In this document: positions 1-8,713 of the stretch, piece after piece
Layout of the letters: every line of letters begins with the position of its first letter
Position numbering within the stretch: position 1 is the first letter of the stretch
Source of the DNA: Cerasicoccus frondis
GTDB taxonomy: Bacteria; Verrucomicrobiota; Verrucomicrobiia; Opitutales; Cerasicoccaceae
Length of the DNA: 64,000 nt
Direction: 5' to 3'
NCBI GenBank assembly: GCA_031296915.1
Contig: JAVDPC010000002.1
Location: 124,001-188,000, forward strand
Translations under genes and position numbers: made by a program
Notes under the pieces: generated by a model
What the model was told of the DNA's origin: nothing
Database searches by the model: none
What the model saw: the letters and a program-made list of their open reading frames with translations, nothing else

Positions 1-1167
1 ACCTTGAGTAATCGGACTACCACGAATTTGAGTGGTATAGGCATACCATGCATAACCGAATGAGCTTAAAACTGGAGATTTATCCATTAGCGTACCCGAT
101 AATGGATATGCGCCGTAGGGGTGAACCACATCCCAAAAAGCTTTGGCGCCCCGGATGTCCATTTCAGATGGAAAGACGAGGATGCCCGCACCTTGCGCAA
201 GCGCATCGTGCAGCCCTTGATGAAAAGCCTCGGTGTTGTTAATGAATTCGTCCGAGCTTTCGACTCGGTTAGGTTGCTGTAAGAGCACGAGAACATCAAA
301 CTGCAGCATGTAATCTTCAGGCAGATCCTCCAGATCGAAGAAGGACGCATATGCGACTCGATAACCTAATCCGTCCAACCGCTCGATATTCTTCCGCATG
401 GCAGCGCCGCCATCGGCCATTGGCATCTTCAGGCTCAAAAAGAGCACTGACGGCTTTTCTCCAGGCGCATCCAAAACGGCTTCCGTTGATCGCTCAGGTT
501 GCGGCTCTAGACTGGCTTGGTCATCACTATAGCTGCTGCCAGATGCGATTGGCGTCACGGTGACATTACGGATATCAACCGGACCACCGTAGCAAAAAAG
601 AGCGACTTTCACCGAACTGATATTCATATCTTTGAGCGAAAACTCCTTCTCTACGGTTGACCAAGACTCTGTAGATTCGGGCTTAAACCGTTTAGTAAAG
701 AGACTCGTCCGAAACTTCTTGTTTATGTAGAGAGTTAATGCACCCCAAACCTGACCGGTTCCACGATACTCAAATTTAAGTCGGTAGGAATCCGCCTCGA
801 CCGGAAAATTCTTATAGTACCAAATGCCAACAGGCTTTGTCTCGGTCTGGATCAATTGAACAGCATTGGACTGATCACCGGAACTACCAACGATAACCGC
901 TTCGCCAGGATAGGCGGGATTAACACTCCATCCGGTGGGCATTTGGCCTTCATGAGTTTCAACCATCAACTCGACCATCTTCGTTTTCGGAACTTCCACC
1001 CGAGCCTTCGGCAAGAATTCGCCATTGATGGGCAACCCTTCCGGATCGGCGCCAGCATGGGCAAGCGAAGCCATACACATGAAAAGGAGTAAACGAACGA
1101 GTCCGCAGATTTTCTGGCTTTCACCATTCGAATGCGGGGACAATTTTGCTAATGATATTGCAGACAT
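1..1167 (-). CDS. Secreted protein, cut by window edge (N-terminal 389 codons)
   Basis: The minus strand is open from position 1167 to the window edge with no stop, so only the N-terminal part is present. An in-frame ATG at 1167 gives a polar start followed by a hydrophobic stretch ending in SLAHA, which looks like a signal peptide; an ATG at 1080 would remove most of it. After this comes a beta-rich region (about residues 50-190, with motifs such as GIWYYKNFP and YRLKFEYRGTG, like a carbohydrate-binding sandwich). From about residue 215 there is an alpha/beta segment (KPSVLFLSLKMP, FDVLVLLQQP) resembling a flavodoxin or class I amidotransferase-like fold. I do not recognise the family. It is divergent from the heparinase-like gene and probably shares its control region, so a role in polysaccharide use is inferred. 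Confidence 0.7.
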   Translation of the reverse strand, partial: MSAISLAKLSPHSNGESQKICGLVRLLLFMCMASLAHAGADPEGLPINGEFLPKARVEVPKTKMVELMVETHEGQMPTGWSVNPAYPGEAVIVGSSGDQSNAVQLIQTETKPVGIWYYKNFPVEADSYRLKFEYRGTGQVWGALTLYINKKFRTSLFTKRFKPESTESWSTVEKEFSLKDMNISSVKVALFCYGGPVDIRNVTVTPIASGSSYSDDQASLEPQPERSTEAVLDAPGEKPSVLFLSLKMPMADGGAAMRKNIERLDGLGYRVAYASFFDLEDLPEDYMLQFDVLVLLQQPNRVESSDEFINNTEAFHQGLHDALAQGAGILVFPSEMDIRGAKAFWDVVHPYGAYPLSGTLMDKSPVLSSFGYAWYAYTTQIRGSPITQG

Positions 1168-1212
1168 GTCACAAACGTTAGCCAAGTGCTTTCAACCTGA
1201 AAAGCTTTCGCA

Positions 1213-1273
1213 GAGTTAACTCGTTAAGCGATCAAAAATACTACCGAATGAGATAAGCTTAACGAGTTAACTC
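1213..1273. promoter_or_regulatory. Twin-palindrome operator between divergent genes
   Basis: Positions 1213-1229 and 1257-1273 form a perfect 17-bp inverted repeat. Each arm contains the self-complementary decamer GAGTTAACTC (1213-1222 and 1264-1273), whose centres are 51 bp apart, close to five helical turns. The pair lies in the only intergenic gap between the divergent secreted-protein gene and the heparinase-like gene. Two dyads of this kind are typical of a dimeric LacI- or GntR-type sugar regulator that binds both sites; the regulator is not in the window. Confidence 0.6.
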
Positions 1274-1332
1274 GGCATAATGTTGCTGCTTCTGAAGCGA
1301 CGTTCTCTAATAACGACATCAATTCTTAGCCA

Positions 1333-4300
1333 ATGTCGCCATCGAATACAAAAGACCCGCTCATCAAAAAGGCTAAGCCGCAATCACGCCTGCTCGGTGG
1401 CGTTCAGCCGGATGACATAAGACAACGCTATGAGACTTCCACTGGCGTAGTCCGACGAATGTTCGACCACTTGATCGAAGTCGCACGCGACCCAGAACGC
1501 ATAAGCACTCATGGAGTCCTGAGCACGGCTCAAATTTCAGCAGGCATGGTTCACCCCCTACACCGGCCAGACGAAACTTGCTATGCTTTCTTAGCACTTC
1601 TGCTTACCGGAGAATCAATATTCGCCGACCTCGGCAAAGAGCGGCTGCGCTTAGTTTTGAATGATCTTGGCGACAGAGAAATATCCAATTGCTGTCAGTT
1701 ACACACATGGTGCGATGCTTTCCCAATGGTTCGGTATGCAATCTACCTTAGCTGGCTGAACGATTTGGGCTACTTGACTGAAGAGGAGAATTCCAAGGCG
1801 CGAGACAAGCTACTCTCTTATACGCGATTTCATCCATTCGAACGATTACGCTCACGCTACCGCCCCCCCAAGTCTCCCAATAATCAAAATGGCTCGATGG
1901 GCCTGGCATGTGTGGTGACTGCCCTTCTATTCAAAGAGGGTGGCGAATTTGACCCACGCGTACGCGACATCCTCAATCTCGGCCTCAAGCACCTCATAGA
2001 TTTCGTCACTGGATTTCCACTCGGGGGCTACAGCGGTGAAGGCTCTGGCTACAATCTCGGGGTCAACGCGTTTTTGCTCGTTACTGGGCTTGAAATACTA
2101 GAATCCGCAACCTCTCAGAACTGGCTGAATGTGCGTCGTGGATCGGACTTCGCGACGCCACAAGAAACGTTGCTCGCGATGGCTGCACAGTCCTCAAGAA
2201 GCGGGCTAAGTTTTCCGTGGGATGACTATGGCTACATGCGTGCAAAGCATGCTCTGGTTGGGAGTTATCTTGCTTGGAAAACAGGCAAACAAGAGCCATT
2301 GCGCTTCCTCTTTGAAACCGGTGCGGCTTTTGATACCCTGCATGTCGGTTGGGGATTCGACCATCGCCTATGGACATTGCTTTACTGGCCCGCTGGGCAA
2401 TTCCCAAAAACAAAACCTACAACAAGCCTGAATTGCGCCAATCCCACGACGCATGCAGTGCAGGAAAGCGGCTCACACAAGCTCCACCTCTTGCATATCT
2501 GGGACTCTAGCGAGTGGCTACCCTTGCGGGCACACTGCAATCCGGGTTCCTTAACGGTAGAGTATGCTGGCGTCCCGCTGATAGTGGAAGGGCGACCCTG
2601 GATTGCCGCACCCAAGCGCTATTCGGCAGCACCCTTTACCATACCCAATCGATACGGTGGAGCAGTCAACATTGGCAGAGGCTCCATCTGCGCACACAAC
2701 TGTATCATCGTCGATGGAGAGGATTGGTTTGCGCCGCAGGACGAAACTCGCGGCAAACTGATCCGCGCTTCGTGGCTAAATAATGCGTCGTATGTTTGCT
2801 CAGACTCAACCGAAGTCTATGCACACTATGAGCTCAACCAAGTCCGCCGCGAGACCCTGATGCTAGGCGAGGACTACATACTAGTTCGCGACTCTATCGA
2901 TGCGGATTCCCCTCACACCTACCGATGGGTCGCACACGTTCCTCCGGGTAAGGTAACTATCACCGAAGAGTCCGCCACCTATACTTCTCCCCAGGGGATG
3001 GGCATTGGCTTTACCAACGATTCTGACAACAGCTTCGCGCTCCTACCCACGGGACGGTGCAACGAAATCAGCTACGAGGTCACCAAAAGCTCGGCAAGAT
3101 TACACACGACCCTCTCACTCCAAGATACCTTTGAAGAGCATCTTGATTTGAGCTCAGGATGGGGCCTGACTTGGGCTGGCACACGAGCCAAAGCAAAGTC
3201 CCTTGCTTGCAGCACTAAACTAGGTGAGACCCATGATTTTTCGCAAGGCCCCTGGTTTTACACCACGAGCGAGAATCGTCCCGGCTGGATCGTATGCCGT
3301 AAAAAATTTACTCTGCAGAATTTACCTACCGGAGTCGCGGGAATCCGTTTCCCACGACACGCGACTGAGGTGGAGATGATGCTAAATGGCAAAACGCTTG
3401 AGGTTCCCCTAATTGCCGATGAGACAGAGCTTACCCTATCCTTCATAGACTGCAGTAATGCCCTTCAACTCGGTGAAAACGAACTGATCATATTCGCCGA
3501 CTCCAGCGTGGATTTTTGCCCCTACGGACGCATCACACTCGGGCGCATTCGCGATTATCTCCCACGGGCTCAGCCGGAAGTCTACTGGCACGACGCCATC
3601 GAATGGATAACCACTCCAGATACCGTTGCGAAGGCCCAGATCTTCGTAAAGCAGTCTGAAACTAGTGGCTGTGCATTCAATACGACGAGGGTGAAAAACT
3701 CCGTGCTCAAATTGGAAGCGTCAGAACCAGTAGATGTCTCTTGGAATTCTGGCGGGCTCTCCTTTGGTGACTCCACATCAGCAGTATCCATTAAGTTCAC
3801 AATGGGCGAAGCTTCGGGCACAGCAATACTTGGCGAGCTAGCGAATGTCACCTGGCTAAGCAAAGAAACAGTCGACGTTCACTTTGCCACCAAAGAGCTC
3901 AATCGAGGCTTCCCAACGCAATGGGCAAACTACGCATTAAGTGAGAGCATGCCCGCAACACCTTTGGTAGAGTCAGCCATACCAGAACAGCATTCTCTAG
4001 AGTCAATTTACCACCAGCTTGCCAGTGACGATTGGAAAACTCAAGTGCTCGCCATGGACGCAGCTCAGTGCATTCCGGATGAACACTTGATCGAAGCTAT
4101 CAAAGAAAAACTTCAATGGGAAGTTCAGCATCATGCGACCTCATATGAGCCACAACCTGACGATCCGGCATGGTATCGGATCAAGGCAGCAGCAGCACGT
4201 TACCTTGGCAGCATTGGCCATGAACCCGCCGTGCCACTTCTAGCGACTCTACTGCAAGATCGGGAAACAATGTATCCAGCCCGTGTCGCGGCAGCCCATG

Positions 4301-4425
4301 CGTTGAACCAAATCCACTCGCAGGAAGCGCACGCAGCACTCGCCGAAATTGAAAGCTTCGACGAGTACAATGTAGCAATGATCTGCAGGGACATACTCAC
4401 CAATTGGAACCTTTCTACTCAATGA
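1333..4425 (+). CDS. Heparinase II/III-family polysaccharide lyase-like protein with C-terminal HEAT-like repeats
   Basis: This 1030-residue protein has an N-terminal helical part (about 1-350) like the alpha/alpha toroid of heparinase II/III-type lyases, including FPLGGYSGEGSGYN. A beta-sandwich follows (about 390-640; LTVEYAGVPLIVEGRPW, then NCIIVDGEDWFAP), as in the heparinase II/III C-terminal domain. Residues about 640-740 look like a galactose-binding jelly roll inserted before another beta region, and the last 130 residues contain HEAT-like repeats (IKAAAARYLGSIGHEPAVPLLATLL). The family cleaves acidic polysaccharides by beta-elimination; the substrate is unknown. I see no signal peptide, so it may act in the cytoplasm on imported oligosaccharides. 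Its stop overlaps the next start (ATGA), indicating an operon. The GAGTTAACTC palindromes lie about 60-120 bp upstream. Confidence 0.8.
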   Translation: MSPSNTKDPLIKKAKPQSRLLGGVQPDDIRQRYETSTGVVRRMFDHLIEVARDPERISTHGVLSTAQISAGMVHPLHRPDETCYAFLALLLTGESIFADLGKERLRLVLNDLGDREISNCCQLHTWCDAFPMVRYAIYLSWLNDLGYLTEEENSKARDKLLSYTRFHPFERLRSRYRPPKSPNNQNGSMGLACVVTALLFKEGGEFDPRVRDILNLGLKHLIDFVTGFPLGGYSGEGSGYNLGVNAFLLVTGLEILESATSQNWLNVRRGSDFATPQETLLAMAAQSSRSGLSFPWDDYGYMRAKHALVGSYLAWKTGKQEPLRFLFETGAAFDTLHVGWGFDHRLWTLLYWPAGQFPKTKPTTSLNCANPTTHAVQESGSHKLHLLHIWDSSEWLPLRAHCNPGSLTVEYAGVPLIVEGRPWIAAPKRYSAAPFTIPNRYGGAVNIGRGSICAHNCIIVDGEDWFAPQDETRGKLIRASWLNNASYVCSDSTEVYAHYELNQVRRETLMLGEDYILVRDSIDADSPHTYRWVAHVPPGKVTITEESATYTSPQGMGIGFTNDSDNSFALLPTGRCNEISYEVTKSSARLHTTLSLQDTFEEHLDLSSGWGLTWAGTRAKAKSLACSTKLGETHDFSQGPWFYTTSENRPGWIVCRKKFTLQNLPTGVAGIRFPRHATEVEMMLNGKTLEVPLIADETELTLSFIDCSNALQLGENELIIFADSSVDFCPYGRITLGRIRDYLPRAQPEVYWHDAIEWITTPDTVAKAQIFVKQSETSGCAFNTTRVKNSVLKLEASEPVDVSWNSGGLSFGDSTSAVSIKFTMGEASGTAILGELANVTWLSKETVDVHFATKELNRGFPTQWANYALSESMPATPLVESAIPEQHSLESIYHQLASDDWKTQVLAMDAAQCIPDEHLIEAIKEKLQWEVQHHATSYEPQPDDPAWYRIKAAAARYLGSIGHEPAVPLLATLLQDRETMYPARVAAAHALNQIHSQEAHAALAEIESFDEYNVAMICRDILTNWNLSTQ

Positions 4426-5204
4426 AAACAAAAATATTCACTGCGTTCTTTACCGCTTTAATTACTCTGGTCAGCATCACGCAGACGCAGGCCAAAGAAA
4501 CCACGGACTCGATAAAAGTCATCAACAAGGGAATTGGTGGCAATTGCGCAATCAATGGCTGGTCCCGCTTTGAACGGGATGTTGTTTCCCTGGAGCCAGA
4601 TCATTTAGTTCTCTATTTCGGCATCAATGATGCCTGTAACCGCAACATCCCTTTGCCGGAGTACGAAAGCACCATGCGGCAAATGATCAAACGCGCGCAA
4701 GAAATCGACGTGAAGACGATCGTGCTCGTTACTCCGAATCCGATTGTAAGCGAGTATGTATACGAGCGTCACCCGGAACATCGCGAGACGCTTCCCAACA
4801 TGCAGGAGCACCTCTCAACTTTTGCCGAAGCCATACGCGAGCTAGCCAAGGAATACAATCTGCCCTTGGTGGATCTGGAAAAAATTGTCAATGAGCACGG
4901 CGGCGCCACGACTGAAGCCTCATCACTGCTTCGCAATCCCGCGAACAGCTATTCCCGTGACGGCATCCACCTAACCCCGGAAGGCTACGAGATTTTTGCG
5001 GAAATGGTCGCCGTGCAACTACAAGACATCGTTCAGCCCGGTGACACTATTGTCTGTCTCGGTGACAGCCTAACGTACGGAGCTCATGTAAAAGGCGCCG
5101 GGACCTCTGAAGGTGAAAGCTATCCGGCGCAATTGCAGATACTACTCAATGCACCCAGGAACTCGGGTGACTCTGCTTTAAGCTGCAAGGCGATCTGCGA
5201 GTAA
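4422..5204 (+). CDS. SGNH/GDSL hydrolase with circularly permuted motif order
   Basis: The start chosen is the ATG at 4422, which overlaps the preceding TGA (ATGA) and opens a clear signal peptide ending TQTQA; an upstream in-frame ATG at 4404 lies inside the heparinase gene. In the 260-residue product, block II (GIGGN, residues 37-41), block III (GIND, 67-70) and block V (DGIHL, 180-184) come first, and the nucleophile block I (CLGDSLTYG, 212-220) is at the C-terminus. Normal family order is I-II-III-V. The last ~18 residues (after LLNAP) look unrelated to the fold. This is either a true circular permutation or the middle of a tandem two-domain protein that lost both ends. SGNH enzymes remove acyl groups from sugars or lipids; here deacetylation of a glycan is inferred from neighbours. 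Confidence 0.75.
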   Translation: MKTKIFTAFFTALITLVSITQTQAKETTDSIKVINKGIGGNCAINGWSRFERDVVSLEPDHLVLYFGINDACNRNIPLPEYESTMRQMIKRAQEIDVKTIVLVTPNPIVSEYVYERHPEHRETLPNMQEHLSTFAEAIRELAKEYNLPLVDLEKIVNEHGGATTEASSLLRNPANSYSRDGIHLTPEGYEIFAEMVAVQLQDIVQPGDTIVCLGDSLTYGAHVKGAGTSEGESYPAQLQILLNAPRNSGDSALSCKAICE

Positions 5205-5213
5205 GCCTCGCGC

Positions 5214-6518
5214 CTAGTGTTGAATGTCTGACGGACAAGGGTCATAGCGGGGGTGCGGCGTCTGCGGGACGCGCATTCCTCCAGTCTTGTATATGCTGGG
5301 AGGCGCTTCACATTCGAACTTGAAGACCAAAGGCAATTCGCAGCCAGGATCCATTGGCAGGCCAGACAGCTTGACGACTCCATTACGCTGCTCAAAGGAT
5401 ACTTGCTCCTCAGCCCCCAAAAGAGTCACTGCCGACACCTTTACCGAAAGACCCGAAATGGAATATTCCGCTCCCGGCCAATTGGTAGCGATGAGGTAGA
5501 GAGCATTCCCACGAACCGTCATCGGCCCGTGATGCACATAATCACCCCGGTGGTCACCGCGTTCCTGCAAATCGAAAGTAAAGGGATCGGTATCAAAGAT
5601 ACATTCACCATTGGTCTCTAGCCATTGCCCAACCTTTTCGATAATTGAAACCGAAGCCTCGGGTATCGATCCGTCGCCGCGCGGCCCGATGTTAAGAAGC
5701 AAATTCCCCTGCCCTTGTGCGACGCGTGCGAGCAACTTGATGACTTCAACCAGAGACTTCCAGTTATGGTCACCCGCATGATAGCCCCAGCTATCATTCA
5801 ATGTCATGCAAGCCTCCCAGGGGCGCCATGGCTGCGGCATAGAAACATGCCCCTCTGGCGTTCCGAAATCACCCGGCAGGCCATTGCGCCCATTGAACAA
5901 AATCTTAGGCTGAATTTCTCGCACCATCGCGTTCATCGCCTTCGCCTGCCAGCCCTCAGCATTAAAAGGCCACCAACCGTCGTACCATAAGACATCAATA
6001 GGGTTGTAGCGCGTTACCAATTCCTCAATGCGAGCAAAGGTATTTTTTATCAAATGTCCGTAGGCGGCTTGGTTTTCAAGAGCATCAACCGCGTCCGGCT
6101 TGTCATACCAGTTGTTCAGACTGTGATAGAGCCCGATCTTCAGCCCACGCGCACGCGCTGCATCAATAACCTCTTGAACAAGGTCCCTTCCACAAGGCGA
6201 ATGAAGTGCGTTAAAATCGCTCAGTTGGGTATCATAGAGCCGAAACCCCTCATGATGCATCGTCGTAAAAACAATATACTTCATCCCCCCGCGGATCGCC
6301 AAATCCGCAATTTGATGAGCATCAAACTGCTCGGCTAAGAACTTTTGGCTGAGCGCCTCGGCCTCCCCATGGCTCATGCTCTCTTTGTTCATAACCCACT
6401 CACCTCGCCCCACTAGACTGAATAGACCGAAGTGTACAAACAAGCCATACCGAAGCTCTGTAAAAGATTGAATTGCAGCCTCACTCTGGCCTGAAGGGAT
6501 GGAACTAGAACTATTCAT
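5214..6518 (-). CDS. Alpha-L-fucosidase (GH29)
   Basis: This 434-residue protein matches glycoside hydrolase family 29. The N-terminal barrel begins RYGLFVHFGLFS and continues GGMKYIVFTTMHHEGF, ARGLKIGLYHS and DVLWYDGWW, whose Asp is in the position of the family nucleophile, then GNLLLNIGPRGDG. A C-terminal beta domain follows. No signal peptide is visible, so it probably works in the cytoplasm on fucosylated oligosaccharides. The gene is convergent with the SGNH gene, with only 9 bp between the stops. Together with the lyase-like and esterase-like neighbours it suggests breakdown of a fucose-containing sulfated or acetylated glycan; the exact substrate is inference. Confidence 0.88.
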   Translation of the reverse strand: MNSSSSIPSGQSEAAIQSFTELRYGLFVHFGLFSLVGRGEWVMNKESMSHGEAEALSQKFLAEQFDAHQIADLAIRGGMKYIVFTTMHHEGFRLYDTQLSDFNALHSPCGRDLVQEVIDAARARGLKIGLYHSLNNWYDKPDAVDALENQAAYGHLIKNTFARIEELVTRYNPIDVLWYDGWWPFNAEGWQAKAMNAMVREIQPKILFNGRNGLPGDFGTPEGHVSMPQPWRPWEACMTLNDSWGYHAGDHNWKSLVEVIKLLARVAQGQGNLLLNIGPRGDGSIPEASVSIIEKVGQWLETNGECIFDTDPFTFDLQERGDHRGDYVHHGPMTVRGNALYLIATNWPGAEYSISGLSVKVSAVTLLGAEEQVSFEQRNGVVKLSGLPMDPGCELPLVFKFECEAPPSIYKTGGMRVPQTPHPRYDPCPSDIQH

Positions 6519-6730
6519 AGGTGAATCGCATATTTTAATATTATGCCCAAAAGCAAAAGATTCGTGCAGATCAAATTCAAGTCCATGCTTTTATTTATTT
6601 TAGTAATTGTATGCAAGCAAGAACTCATCCATATATGGCAAATCTACACTTTAGGATGACTTCACGATTCACACGAATGAAGCCCCAAGCCAAGCTTGAG
6701 TCCGCGTTACGCACTTAGGGCTTCAGAGCC

Positions 6731-7114
6731 ATGATGAACGTTCAAGACAATATTCACACTCCTCATTTTCCTCGAAATCTTTCGACCCGAGTCCGGCATA
6801 AAATAGAACAGGCGTGCGCCTACGCCAAACCAGTATCGCTTAAACAAGCTTGGCGACAATCTCAGGACCCCGCATTCCTGCCAGCATCCGCGCAAGCCCT
6901 TTGGAAGTCTGATCTCCTCTGGGTTTTTGCACAACTAAACGTAAGGGACATTCATAATGAAGTCAGGCATTCTAACGAAGAGGTTTGGCTGAAGGGCAAC
7001 ACGTTTGAGATTTTCAGCGACAGCCCAAACAGCGAGCGATACTTGGAACGCCATGCCTCACGTCTACATCACCACACACTGGGCCTAATTTGCACCGCCA
7101 CCACAAGTAGCTAA
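6731..7114 (+). CDS. Truncated CBM9/DOMON-like carbohydrate-binding protein
   Basis: The 127-residue product resembles the first half of a family 9 carbohydrate-binding (DOMON-like) domain: AKPVSLKQAW, then ALWKSDLLWVFAQL, then VWLKGNTFEIF and a YLE motif near residue 104. In full-length relatives a further ~80 residues follow the FEIF-type motif; here the frame stops after LGLICTATTSS. No signal peptide is visible. Neither other frame downstream restores an obvious continuation. It may be a relic of a longer gene or a small stand-alone binding protein. A second ATG at 6734 is equally possible as start. Confidence 0.5.
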   Translation: MMNVQDNIHTPHFPRNLSTRVRHKIEQACAYAKPVSLKQAWRQSQDPAFLPASAQALWKSDLLWVFAQLNVRDIHNEVRHSNEEVWLKGNTFEIFSDSPNSERYLERHASRLHHHTLGLICTATTSS

Positions 7115-7159
7115 CCTGGTCACTTTCTTAACTTACAGTCATATCCAAATAGTAATCGC

Positions 7160-8230
7160 ATGCGCTTGGAGAAATACCATTTTCATAATGTTGCGGAAAT
7201 GCATCCAATACAAACAGCCAACGATGAGAAGGCTATCAGACCGCAAAGAGTCCCTGAGTCCATACGCCTCAAACTCAATGAGAATGCAAAAATCGTGGCG
7301 TATTGGACCAATGGCGCAGAGATCCGCTTTGTCCCCTTAGATAATGAGCCGGTCAACATCACCTTGTCGGCGTCACTCAACGCGAAAGAGCACAAGCTAC
7401 CCTCAGACCCCGCCTACGTCGAAATTTTCTGGGGCGGACATAAACAGCACGAGTTTTATACGCTGACAGATGCGCCCCAAACGATTCAAATTAAGCGCCC
7501 TGAAAGACTCGACGTCCTCCCCAACCTGGAGGCGCCGGGATACCAATTTTCCCGACAAGTCTGTCGCGTCTGCCTGAATAGCGGCCCCATCAATTTTCAC
7601 GGATTCGAAGGCAATACCCGCCCCCCTTTAGAATCTGAACTTCCCTCCAAAAAATATCTGGCATACGGCACCTCAATCAGCATGGGCGCCAGCGCAACTC
7701 GCTACCACAGTTGCTACGCCAACCTATTGGCGACAAAGCTTGGCGTAGACTTGTCAAATCTAGCCTTCGGAGGCTCCTGTCACTGCGAGCCCGAAATCGC
7801 AGATTACCTAACGAGCGAACTAAACTGGGATATCGCTACCTTTGAGCTCTCCGTGAACATGCTCGAAGAATACAGCCCTGAAGAGTTCCTGAACCGCGCC
7901 GACTATTTACTGCGGCAAGCTGTCAAAAATAAGCCTAACGCAAAGATATTCGTCATATCAATTTTTAGCTGCCTTTACGACTTCGTAATGGATAAAGCTA
8001 AAACTCTACGGGCCTATCGAAGTGGTCTCGATAAACTGGTAGCAGAAATCAACCACCCCAACCTCCACTTCATATCTGGCCCCGAAATGCTACCAGATCT
8101 TTCCGGCCTAACCACAGATTTAATACACCCAAGCGACCTGGGCATGAATCAAATCGCTGAGAATCTCCACCATCAGATTACTGAAATAACGGCAAGGGCT
8201 GGCGCAGCACCTCCAGCGTGGAGCGTTTAA
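7160..8230 (+). CDS. SGNH hydrolase family protein with N-terminal beta-sandwich
   Basis: The 356-residue protein has a beta-rich N-terminal half (about 30-150) followed by an SGNH domain in normal order: block I is AYGTSISMG (the nucleophile Ser at about residue 172, in GTS rather than GDS), block II is FGGSCHCE, block III contains ELSVNM and block V is DLIHPSDLG. This two-part layout is typical of acetyl-xylan-esterase-type SGNH proteins. No signal peptide is visible. A Met at residue 14 (7199) is an alternative start. It lies 45 bp after the CBM9-like fragment on the same strand and probably acts in the same glycan pathway. Confidence 0.75.
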   Translation: MRLEKYHFHNVAEMHPIQTANDEKAIRPQRVPESIRLKLNENAKIVAYWTNGAEIRFVPLDNEPVNITLSASLNAKEHKLPSDPAYVEIFWGGHKQHEFYTLTDAPQTIQIKRPERLDVLPNLEAPGYQFSRQVCRVCLNSGPINFHGFEGNTRPPLESELPSKKYLAYGTSISMGASATRYHSCYANLLATKLGVDLSNLAFGGSCHCEPEIADYLTSELNWDIATFELSVNMLEEYSPEEFLNRADYLLRQAVKNKPNAKIFVISIFSCLYDFVMDKAKTLRAYRSGLDKLVAEINHPNLHFISGPEMLPDLSGLTTDLIHPSDLGMNQIAENLHHQITEITARAGAAPPAWSV

Positions 8231-8713
8231 ACTCAGGACATCTCGTCGAGAAACTGCACTCCGTAGTGTGCCGGGGGAATTTAGCCAGAGCGTGGATTCG
8301 CGCCGCCGCCGATTAGCCCCACATCACTGATCGTGTAATACGGCGAGCGGAAGGAATGCGCATCGATGCCGACATCGATCGCCGGAATGTATTATAGCCA
8401 GCATGCTACTGTTTAGCACGCCCCGCTTGAGGGGACACAAGTATTTAAAAACTGAGCATACAAGCATGCATCCATACCAGCCTAAGAGCTGAATCAATGA
8501 ATCTCAATTTCCCATAAATTTTACTTCACAGTTCAATTATATTTGTTAATATGAGCATGCCGCCATTAGCACTAGGCGTTCACCGATCCTGCTACATTTC
8601 TACTGTTGCTATCTGTCTTGCTGGCGATGTGAAGAGGTGTCGGGCGCCGTGAACAACTGGTTGACGCCAGTGGCGGCCAAACCACTAACCACAACACTCA
8701 AGTCACCACTACT
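8231..8713. other. Intergenic stretch with a possible gene remnant
   Basis: There is no intact gene in these 480 bases. The first part (to about 8390) is GC-rich and looks like decayed coding DNA on the minus strand (see the separate remnant entry). The rest (8400-8640) is AT-rich and I see no repeat, RNA or clear promoter there. The upstream region of the peroxidase gene begins here. Confidence 0.5.
8281..8391 (-). pseudogene. Possible C-terminal remnant of a lost gene
   Basis: On the minus strand 36 codons run without a start and end in TAA at 8281-8283, reading [16 protein letters not shown] and [13 protein letters not shown]. Codon use is like real coding sequence, but a stop lies directly upstream in frame, so it can only be a fragment. 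I cannot name the family. Confidence 0.25.
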
